Shown here piece by piece: positions 26,401-32,950 of a stretch of 64,000 nt of DNA (positions within the stretch are counted from its first letter, which is position 1; every line of letters starts with the position of its first letter). Source of the DNA: Maribacter sp. MMG018. GTDB lineage: Bacteria; Bacteroidota; Bacteroidia; Flavobacteriales; Flavobacteriaceae. The stretch covers positions 372,001 through 436,000 of the forward strand of contig NZ_JAGJEC010000002.1 in assembly GCF_018100785.1 (NCBI RefSeq), written 5' to 3'. The position numbers and the translations under genes were made by a program. The notes under the pieces are model-generated. The model worked only from the letters and a program-made list of their open reading frames with translations, made no database searches and was not told the origin of the DNA.

Positions 26401-27054
26401 ATTGATTATGCGATCTGCGGGTCTAACCAACCAAAGTTTACCTTGTTTGTCCAGTTCCATTTTGTAGACTGTATTGTAATCATAGATAAATGCATTTTCA
26501 CCGTCATAAAGTGTTAATGATGAAAAGGACGATGAACCAATCCAAATACTACCATCCTCAGTTTCTAAAAAGGAGGTAATATCATTAGAGGGCAATCCTT
26601 CATTTGATGAAAGTTGTAAAAGGTTTACATTAGTACCGGCCATATTTCCAGGGGGTTTCATTTTGGTAATAATCGGTTTTTTTATGGTAGATTTTGTGAT
26701 AGTAAAGGAAACGGAATCAAACGTTATATTTTCTGTCGGAAAACTGTCCCAGTCCAAATCGTACTCCTTCATTGGTGACTTCAATGGTTTAAAAGTGTTT
26801 AGCTCAAAGGATTTGCTAGGTAAGTCATCCACATTTAAATCATACGAAAGGGGTGTTGTTAATGAATCATTAGTTAAGTTTTCCCATTCAAAAGGTTCGG
26901 GATCCGTAAATTGTAAAGGAATGGTTTTTGGAACTTTATAATCACCCACCGTAGTTTCATCTTCAGACTTGCTCTGTTTTTGGCAAGAAATCAGAAATAG
27001 ACCGTAAAAGATACCGATTAAGAATATTGGTCTTGTTAATGTTATGTTCTTCAT
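23407..27054 (-). CDS. Two-component-propeller sensor histidine kinase
   Basis: A 1215-residue kinase. A lipoprotein-like signal (LISC near residue 24) is followed by a spacer, then repeated Reg_prop units forming two beta-propellers (about 145-750, with motifs such as DGSIWIGSS, NNLWLGY, GDIWLGTASGINI). A Y_Y_Y domain follows (about 800-895, ending YTFKVAVRN), one membrane helix (about 900-922), a coiled coil, a HisKA domain with His981 (GIAHEIQNPLNF) and a HATPase (DNGNGVP, GTGLGLSLSYDI). It lacks the receiver and AraC parts of the classic hybrid sensors of Bacteroidota. The propeller probably senses an extracellular ligand. If the leader is cleaved as a lipoprotein, the N-terminus would be lipid-anchored. 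Confidence 0.92.
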   Translation of the reverse strand: MKNITLTRPIFLIGIFYGLFLISCQKQSKSEDETTVGDYKVPKTIPLQFTDPEPFEWENLTNDSLTTPLSYDLNVDDLPSKSFELNTFKPLKSPMKEYDLDWDSFPTENITFDSVSFTITKSTIKKPIITKMKPPGNMAGTNVNLLQLSSNEGLPSNDITSFLETEDGSIWIGSSSFSSLTLYDGENAFIYDYNTVYKMELDKQGKLWLVRPADRIINVLDFDNNIEYTITRTENFTPFDVLCDHTGTMYIASLNEGFYTIDPELKSLQKVSNVNSNKPWRLFEDSNNNLWLGYTNHLRILDKDRKELKTLSRIADIEINSIVWDVTEDQKGNIWLNYPYSSATSNITIPRVLRLSLKDNTAKVLDQENGYSIVGTEMEEDNDGNFWILGVNEAFILSNNLEKHKTIALNSALQGSLKIPRPLKRNDGSLWIATTDNGVLITTNYTLQTEYFDDTRGLINEEIWEIEEDSNGDIWLGTASGINIINLNENTIKALGFDQLHSNTNTINFIKEITPNIYFINTREGFSILDRQKNKLTSYANSTDVYGAGIAIIDEHTFAIYTRMGLYVYNIENNNFKKAVSKNNPDFLIAGSGSIMVYDKEILWTPTTNGLAKVDLKTNIVSYLREEQGLSNNNVSTAKISNERELWLTTENGVNILNLEQNTLTSIKKENGLYPTDFYDLTEKGGMMYAASGNGLVAMEKATAKTTDKGFYNFNDGLGFKSNDYLQDSPKFLKNGQFWSGVTNTSNEWKLLVLNTEPQKDSTTGTVKINNIFVMDENPWLNINIGKDSTKEQTSTNASTNKIRWDSVKPPYNIPEGLILPYDQNSISFSYGSDAIFNRDKLNYRFILDGEDEDWTYAANATKTKNYYNLKPGNYTFKVAVRNSIGNWSNPDSLSFKINPPWWQTWWAYLIFCLIAASILRAYIVFRARKLTKENRILEERVSHRTVQLKNKIDELKSTQSKLIQSEKMASLGELTAGIAHEIQNPLNFVNNFSEVNKELLEEMEVEIENGNYDEVKALAKDVSDNEDKIIFHGKRADGIVKGMLQHSRSSTGQKEMTDINTLSDEYLRLAYHGLRAKDKTFNATLNTDFDDSIGKLNIVAQDMGRVILNLITNAFYVVKKKKEENPKGYEPTVSVTTEKKGTMVFIKVSDNGNGVPKEVLDKIFQPFFTTKPSGEGTGLGLSLSYDIVKVHGGELTVDTKQGEGTTFTIALPIK

Positions 27055-27060
27055 ATTGGT

Positions 27061-29235
27061 CTAGTTATCGGTTAAGTTTGGCAATTCTATAATGAAGGTG
27101 GTTCCCTTGTTTTCAGTTGTTTCTACTATTAATTCACCACCATGCCCTTTCGTTACAATATCATAACTCATGCTCAATCCTAAACCAGTACCTTGCCCAG
27201 TAGGTTTTGTGGTGAAAAAGGGTTGGAATATTTTCTCTTTAACTTTTTCAGGAATGCCATCACCATTATCGGAAACACTAATGATGATATGTTCATCCGT
27301 TTTTTTAGTGCTGACAGTTACTATGGGCTTAAAATTAACATCCATTTGTTTTTTCTCGTTTACCGCATAAAACGCATTGGTAATTAAATTGAGAATTACC
27401 CGCCCCATGTCTTGTGGTACAATATTTACGTTACCAATACTGTCGTCAAAATTTGTAATGAGTTCTGCATTAAATGATTTATCCTTTGCTCGCAGACCAT
27501 GATAGGCCAAGCGCAAATATTCATCTGCAAGGGCATTGATATCCGTAGGTTCTTTTGTGCCGCTGCTGCTCCTAGAATGTTGAAGCATACCTTTTACAAT
27601 ATTGTCCGCACGTTTGCCGTGATGGTTTATTTTCTCAAGGTTTTGCTTGATATCCAATGAAATAGCTTTCACTTCTTCAAGATCTCCTTTATCCAATTCC
27701 TCGTTCATTTCATCAATAAGCTCGTTACTTACCTCAGAGAAATTATTGACAAAGTTTAAGGGGTTTTGAATTTCATGGGCAATGCCGGCGGTAAGTTCAC
27801 CAAGGCTCGCCATTTTCTCGGATTGAATAAGTTGAGATTGGGTGGCTTTTAAATCTTCTAAAGATTGATTTAATTCTGATGTTCTTTCTTTTACTTTTAA
27901 TTCTAACTTTTCATTTTGTGAAGTAATTAGCGCACTCTTTTCAGCTTCGACCTTTACAAGTTCCATTGCATTTTGCCGCATATTCTCATTTTTCTCTCTC
28001 ATGCGATAAGCAACAAATGCCAACATGCCTAAAAAGAGAATGGCTTTACCGATCGTATCACTATAAACCATTATTAATCTTAGACTAAAATCATCTGTTA
28101 AAGAGGATTGTCTTACCAAAAATCCAACAAGAGAAAAGACATAAGAAAATGTTAAACAATAAAGAAGTATTCTAGCAGATAAAACTTTATTCTTAGACTT
28201 TATGGATAGGTAGATTAAGAAAATGCCAATACTGATTTGAAATATAAAATATAGACCCCCCCCTATATCGTTGGTTACAAAGAAGAAAAATAAAGGTATA
28301 ATCAAACTTGCCAAAATAAGCCATTTAGGAACTTTTCCATAATATATTTTATAGGCGAACAAAACGCAGAATAAGTAAAAACATAATTCTAAATAAAATC
28401 TGCAATAGGCAAACATTATCATGTAATGAGATGGTATAGTAAAGTACAAACTATCACCACCATAGAAAGCTGTGCTAATATTCGCTAATAACATTATAGT
28501 AGAAAAAAGAGCGATAAAGAGTAGTTCACTTTCCTCTTTAATAAGGAAATAAAGAAGCCAGAAAAGAATGAAGAAGATGAAAGAACTCAATAAGTCAAAT
28601 AAATGTTTATACCCTATAAAACTCATGTAGTCAAAATAGTCATTGGTAACAAATCTGGTAGAGCCCAAAGGAAGCCATTTAGCAATGCCCCAATAGGTAC
28701 TATAGTCAACATAATGTATGGCTAATGTATATGTAGTGTCAGGTTCTAAAAATATTGGGGTTCTTATTTCAAAATCTTGAATATGCTCTTTAAATGAGGC
28801 TCTGTCTTTCCCTTTTTCTCCAAATTGGCGGAATAACTTTCCATTTAAATAAATATCCTCTGCAGCATGATCTTCTTTATCTAAATAGAGTGGAAGCTTT
28901 GCAATAGCACTATCAATAGTAAACTGCAATCTGAACCATCCTTCAAATTTTCCAGCACTATCTGCCATATCATTGGTTATCTGAGAAGGGCTTAATCGTT
29001 CCCAACCGGCTAAATCAATGTTGATAGGAGATGAATCTTTTTCATTGCCCGATTTAAAAATCCAACCTTCTCTATTTTTCAACGTTAAACCAAAAAGTGG
29101 ATCTACGTCTGCTTTCGTAAAATGTATAATTGTATCGAGTGCCAGCCCATTTTTATCTACCGGGTTTTCTTGCCCACTTGCCGTAAATAGCATACAGAAA
29201 AATAGGGCAATCAATAATAGGGGTTGTTTAATCAT
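27061..29235 (-). CDS. 7TMR-DISM sensor histidine kinase
   Basis: A 724-residue kinase. After the signal peptide comes an extracellular jelly-roll sensor of the 7TMR-DISM type (about 30-190), then a seven-helix membrane region (about 200-410), a coiled coil, HisKA with His487 (GIAHEIQNPLNF) and a HATPase with DNGDGIP and GTGLGLSMSYDI. The kinase half is strikingly similar to that of the propeller kinase downstream, from SEKMASLGELTAGIAHEIQ onward, while the sensors are unrelated. So the pair arose by duplication with sensor exchange. It starts 8 bases inside the upstream kinase remnant and ends 6 bases before the next kinase. Confidence 0.92.
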   Translation of the reverse strand: MIKQPLLLIALFFCMLFTASGQENPVDKNGLALDTIIHFTKADVDPLFGLTLKNREGWIFKSGNEKDSSPINIDLAGWERLSPSQITNDMADSAGKFEGWFRLQFTIDSAIAKLPLYLDKEDHAAEDIYLNGKLFRQFGEKGKDRASFKEHIQDFEIRTPIFLEPDTTYTLAIHYVDYSTYWGIAKWLPLGSTRFVTNDYFDYMSFIGYKHLFDLLSSFIFFILFWLLYFLIKEESELLFIALFSTIMLLANISTAFYGGDSLYFTIPSHYMIMFAYCRFYLELCFYLFCVLFAYKIYYGKVPKWLILASLIIPLFFFFVTNDIGGGLYFIFQISIGIFLIYLSIKSKNKVLSARILLYCLTFSYVFSLVGFLVRQSSLTDDFSLRLIMVYSDTIGKAILFLGMLAFVAYRMREKNENMRQNAMELVKVEAEKSALITSQNEKLELKVKERTSELNQSLEDLKATQSQLIQSEKMASLGELTAGIAHEIQNPLNFVNNFSEVSNELIDEMNEELDKGDLEEVKAISLDIKQNLEKINHHGKRADNIVKGMLQHSRSSSGTKEPTDINALADEYLRLAYHGLRAKDKSFNAELITNFDDSIGNVNIVPQDMGRVILNLITNAFYAVNEKKQMDVNFKPIVTVSTKKTDEHIIISVSDNGDGIPEKVKEKIFQPFFTTKPTGQGTGLGLSMSYDIVTKGHGGELIVETTENKGTTFIIELPNLTDN

Positions 29236-29428
29236 TGATTTTTAGGTTAATTATGAAAGTTGTGCCTTCACTTTCTTCAGTTTCCACTTGCAATTCGCCT
29301 CCGTGGCCCTTGGTCACAATATCATACCTCATACCTATGTTTGAGTAAGAGTTTATACCTATAGAGTAATGTAATCGTTTGTCATATGTCTTAATACTTT
29401 CTTTTTCTCTTTCTTTAGTTGGTGCCAT
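29228..29428 (-). pseudogene. Remnant of a third histidine kinase (HATPase C-terminus)
   Basis: A 66-codon open frame. Its last 35 residues (from GMRYDIVTKGHGGELQVETE onward) are a clear match to the final segment of the kinase downstream, covering the strand after the G2 box to the end of the ATPase domain. The first 30 residues have no kinase similarity. All sensor, phospho-acceptor and ATP-binding boxes are missing, so it cannot be an active kinase. Its stop overlaps the start of the next gene by 8 bases, as expected for a former member of the same operon that lost its 5' part. It could still be translated from the ATG at 29428. Confidence 0.75.
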
Positions 29429-29678
29429 GTACTAATTGGTGGTTGGTTTGAAAAAATCGTACTGATTACAAATTCATTTATCTATTTAATTTTTCAACCA
29501 AAGCAAAACAAATACAGCTGCAAATCAGGGGTAGTCGGCAACTTATTGTGAATCAGAAAAATAAAAGGGGATTTTACACCCTTAAAATACACAAATAACC
29601 ATTACCGTTTGCCAGTTGGTATGGGAATTTGAGTGTATTTATTTATTAATTCGATATTAATGATCAAACAAGATAGTT

Positions 29679-30191
29679 TTATTCACTTTTATAAACTTCC
29701 AGTTCTATTTCTATTAAAAACTCAGGCATTGCCAGTTCTTTGACTCCTAGCCAAGATCCCGCGGGAAATTGTTTTTTGTAAATTTCGTTTCTGTACGCGG
29801 CGACTTCTAAAAACTTGGGCATGTTGGTAGTAAACACATTTTCGACAATAACATCGTCGAAAGTGCAGCCAAAATGCTCTAGAATCTTATTTAGGTCCGA
29901 GTAGCAATTGATCATTTGTTGTTCAAAATCTCCTACTGCGGTAGGGGTGCCATCGGCATCCATACTAACCGCCCCCGATATTTTTATATCATTTCCAATT
30001 TTTACGGCATGCGTATACCCAAATGTTTTTTCGACCTCTGGACGTAAATAAAAATACTCGGGGGTTTCTGTTGTGATTTCTTCAATGGTCACTTTCTCTT
30101 CTATTTCTTTTTTTGGTTGGTTGCACGATACAAATAAGAGAGAAATAGAGATGGCGCATAATACAGGCTTAAGAAATGCTGTGTTTTTCAT
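29679..30191 (-). CDS. RidA/YjgF-family lipoprotein
   Basis: A 170-residue protein with a lipoprotein signal (LLFVSC, cysteine near residue 23) and a RidA-fold domain from about residue 55 on (IGNDIKISGAVSMDADGT, then LNKILEHFGCTFDDVIVENVFTTNMP and FLIEIELEVYK). True RidA enzymes are cytoplasmic and use an arginine in a PARS motif to hydrolyse reactive imines. Here that position reads PAGSW, so the arginine is absent. The protein is thus probably not an imine deaminase, and lipid anchoring outside the cytoplasm is unusual. It follows the SnoaL-like gene by 25 bases, probably in one operon. Confidence 0.85.
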   Translation of the reverse strand: MKNTAFLKPVLCAISISLLFVSCNQPKKEIEEKVTIEEITTETPEYFYLRPEVEKTFGYTHAVKIGNDIKISGAVSMDADGTPTAVGDFEQQMINCYSDLNKILEHFGCTFDDVIVENVFTTNMPKFLEVAAYRNEIYKKQFPAGSWLGVKELAMPEFLIEIELEVYKSE

Positions 30192-30216
30192 AAAGTTAGA
30201 GTTTTATTAATTCGTG

Positions 30217-30633
30217 TTATCTATTGGCCGCATCTGCCAGTTGCTTTGTATCTACATATTGTTGAAAGCCCACGATCTTACCTGATTTTAAGATCCAAAA
30301 GTGTGCTGCCTGCGCGTCTATGAGTGCGCCATTGTCTTTTCGTTTGGCATCATACCTTAGCGTAGCAAGTACTTTGTCTTCGTACATTTCATGAAGTACA
30401 ATATCTTTTGTATTGAAATACTCATGCTCTTCAGCCAATTTTATAAAAACACCGTTCAATACGGCTTCCGGACCAACGTATGGGTTGCCATTTGCCAAGG
30501 CATTGCCCTCGGCTTCGTTCCATATTATTTTTTCGTCCATTAACTCTAAAACGGTAGGGATATCGCTCTCTGTAAAGGCTTTGTACAGGGTATCTATAAC
30601 TTTTAGATTGATGCTGGTCGTTTGGTTTTTCAT
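30217..30633 (-). CDS. SnoaL/NTF2-like domain protein
   Basis: A 138-residue cytoplasmic protein of the NTF2-like superfamily, SnoaL subgroup. It has the usual N-terminal helix LYKAFTESDIPTVLELMDEKIIWNE and a strand pair ending AAHFWILKSGKIVGFQQYVDT. This cone-shaped fold binds small hydrophobic ligands and is sometimes catalytic. No firm catalytic pair can be named. It is probably co-transcribed with the RidA-like lipoprotein, 25 bases downstream. Confidence 0.82.
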   Translation of the reverse strand: MKNQTTSINLKVIDTLYKAFTESDIPTVLELMDEKIIWNEAEGNALANGNPYVGPEAVLNGVFIKLAEEHEYFNTKDIVLHEMYEDKVLATLRYDAKRKDNGALIDAQAAHFWILKSGKIVGFQQYVDTKQLADAANR

Positions 30634-30823
30634 TTATATTCTCTTTTGGTTGTTTGGTAGATGTTTTAAAAAAAGTGGCAGACTTAATTTGCAATCATAC
30701 AGGTTGTTGGTTGTAAAAACATAATTGTTTTAATCCTGTCAGATGTACAATAATTTCCCCCGAAACACGTCTGCCAACTTTAATGGTTTTAATTAGAATG
30801 GTTATTTAATTTGCGAAATAGTT

Positions 30824-31144
30824 TCAATTCTTAACGGAAGGAACTATTTCATAAGGTTTGTAACAATTTTGTTTATAGCTTGTAAGCGTATCGCTCCAGT
30901 AGGCCATTTGTAATTTCATACCTAACGATCTACCGTCATTTTGATTCTCGCATTCCATTGTCTCTTTATCCCATATTTTATAGAAAACTTTTACATTTTC
31001 CAATGCGCTTACATACTTCTCGAGGTTTTTTTCAGCTATTTCACCGTTATTAAAATTTAAAGGGGTTTTAGATTTTTGCCCCTTGCTTTCCATTACTCCA
31101 AATATCATACAGACAAAAAAGAACGTAAGTTTAAGTCGTTTCAT
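30824..31144 (-). CDS. Small exported hypothetical protein (106 aa)
   Basis: A 106-residue protein with a good signal peptide (basic start, FFFVCMIFGV core, probable cleavage after SKGQ near residue 23). The mature 83 residues contain KFYKIWDKETMECENQNDGR-like polar sequence and three cysteines. I recognise no family. It stands apart from its neighbours and no promoter match is visible. The signal peptide is the main reason to believe it is a real gene. Confidence 0.55.
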   Translation of the reverse strand: MKRLKLTFFFVCMIFGVMESKGQKSKTPLNFNNGEIAEKNLEKYVSALENVKVFYKIWDKETMECENQNDGRSLGMKLQMAYWSDTLTSYKQNCYKPYEIVPSVKN

Positions 31145-31457
31145 AATATCATCGATTTTTTAATGAATATTACTTTTTTGATATGTTAATGGGGAACATT
31201 GTTTTAAAGAACTCGATATACGGTCTTAAATGCAATTCATTAAGGACGGATGAGAACTCTTACTGTCCGAAAGGTCATTTTTATTGATCGAAGCATGTAT
31301 AAAAGAAATAGTGTATGAACAGCTTCTTTTTCAGCTAACCGATTAATTGTAGAACATGGGGGAGCGACCGCACATATCTGATAGAGTTGACATGCCGGGG
31401 AAACAGAGGTAAAAAGGTCTTTTTATTCAGGGGTTACCCGATTTATGATGACGTAGT
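31145..31457. other. Intergenic stretch without a recognised gene
   Basis: 313 bases between two minus-strand genes. I see no open frame with a plausible start, no RNA gene and no consensus promoter. The only structure is an imperfect AT palindrome, TAAAAAGGTCTTTTTA, at 31410-31425. It could be a weak terminator for the peptidase E gene. Confidence 0.4.
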
Positions 31458-32153
31458 TTATGTAACGACGGTACTGGGTATACGCTCTTCTACGATGTTG
31501 TTATCATTATCTAGGTAAACGAAATATGAGTGGTTTTCACCATCCAAGGAAATGGAACAGTTAACCTCGTCATTGATAAAATGTATGGCCGAACGATCGT
31601 CGCAGGCATACCCATCCGTTAGCTTACCGGTAATAATATTGTTATGATATAAAGGTCTTCTAGATTTTTCGGAATTGTAATGCGGGCAATGACTTTTATC
31701 TATGAACCGCATACCTTCAACAATACTTAACTCTTTAGGTCTAGAGTCTGTGGTGCCGGCATTGAACCAACATAAAGACCCTGCACTGCCGCCCCCCATA
31801 ACAACTCCGTTATCATAAGCTTTCTTAAGAGCAACATCAATGCCTTGGGCCTTCCAAATGGCCAACATGTTCAAGGTGTTTCCCCCGCCTACAACAATAG
31901 CATCCATTTTTGAAATTATCTCTTCAAATGACTCCTTTTGGTCATAAGAGTTTATCCAAACGGTTAAAACATGCGGAGTCACATTAATTTGTGAACAAAC
32001 CTCATAGAAAGAATCTATGTAGTTTTGGTCCTCTCCGCTTGCAGTGGGTATAAAGCAAAGGTTCGGTTTTTCTTTACCGGTCGCTTCTGCCATATATTTT
32101 AAAAATGGAACGGTATGTCTGCCACTACCGTATATTAAGAGCTGTTTTTTCAT
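31458..32153 (-). CDS. pepE: Peptidase E (S51 family), alpha-aspartyl dipeptidase type
   Basis: A 231-residue cytoplasmic enzyme of family S51, which has a class I glutamine amidotransferase-like fold. Motifs are VVGGGNTLNMLAIWK and the nucleophile elbow MGGGSAGSLCWFN (Ser), with HCPHYNSE and ACDDRSAIHF as the likely His and acidic partners. The Salmonella enzyme removes N-terminal aspartate from dipeptides. Bacteroidota members are annotated as type 1 glutamine amidotransferase-like or peptidase E. There is no signal peptide. It stands alone. Confidence 0.85.
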   Translation of the reverse strand: MKKQLLIYGSGRHTVPFLKYMAEATGKEKPNLCFIPTASGEDQNYIDSFYEVCSQINVTPHVLTVWINSYDQKESFEEIISKMDAIVVGGGNTLNMLAIWKAQGIDVALKKAYDNGVVMGGGSAGSLCWFNAGTTDSRPKELSIVEGMRFIDKSHCPHYNSEKSRRPLYHNNIITGKLTDGYACDDRSAIHFINDEVNCSISLDGENHSYFVYLDNDNNIVEERIPSTVVT

Positions 32154-32231
32154 ACAGGCAAAATAATTGATTCTATAACTGAATTAAAAGTGTATCATAT
32201 CTTTTTTTATAGAGGCAGCGGTATTTAAGCA

Positions 32232-32762
32232 TTATTTCATTACCGGTATTGATAAGGAATAACCTAAGTCTTCCATAAAATTTAGCATATCAAAATAGGT
32301 AACTTCATGTACTATTTTACCGGCATCGTCAAATGTAAGAATGCTAACACCTTTTGTTTGTCCGACTTTGCCGGTGGGCGGTGTATCTCCTAACATACCG
32401 GTATTGGTGCCATGGCATTCCCAATTAACATAGGTTCTATTTTCAACTATGGTAATTTCTTTATCAACAACTAAGATGTCGGGCATGGCCCTATGCCAAA
32501 AATACATGGATTTAAAAAGTTCGTGCTGGTCGTATGATATATTTTCACCATTTACGTTGCGCACAAACTTTTGTATGGTAACCGATTGTTGCAATAAAGT
32601 GTCATACTCGCTCCATGCACTTAAGTATTTTTTAGTGTTCTGTTTTAAGACCGATATATTGGGTTTAGGAGTGGGGGAAGGGTCATTGTTTTTATGGGAG
32701 TTTTTATTTCCACAGGCCATGCAAAGCATCCATACGACGGCGATAAGTTTACAATGTTTCAT
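32232..32762 (-). CDS. SnoaL/NTF2-like lipoprotein
   Basis: A 176-residue protein with a lipoprotein signal (MLCMAC, cysteine near residue 17), a polar linker and an NTF2/SnoaL-like domain. The linker ends before YLSAWSEYD, and family-like elements include LFKSMYFWHRAMPDILV, NWECHGTNTGML and ISILTFDDAGKIVHEVTYFD (here GVSILTFDD). It is an extracytoplasmic relative of the gene at 30217. The ligand is unknown. The gene lies alone between peptidase E and the divergent TPR kinase. Confidence 0.78.
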   Translation of the reverse strand: MKHCKLIAVVWMLCMACGNKNSHKNNDPSPTPKPNISVLKQNTKKYLSAWSEYDTLLQQSVTIQKFVRNVNGENISYDQHELFKSMYFWHRAMPDILVVDKEITIVENRTYVNWECHGTNTGMLGDTPPTGKVGQTKGVSILTFDDAGKIVHEVTYFDMLNFMEDLGYSLSIPVMK

Positions 32763-32950
32763 AAAATAGATTTAGGTTGATTTTGGATACTTATGAAGTA
32801 AAGTATAAATATTTGCAAACCATTGCAGATAAGGATGGGGTTACGTGTCCATTGTCCGAATAACCTTGATTTTTGATCAAGCTAAAAACTGGGGAGAATG
32901 TTGTACATTTAATGCAATCTCATTTTCCCCGGTGAGAATCAACCAGTGAA

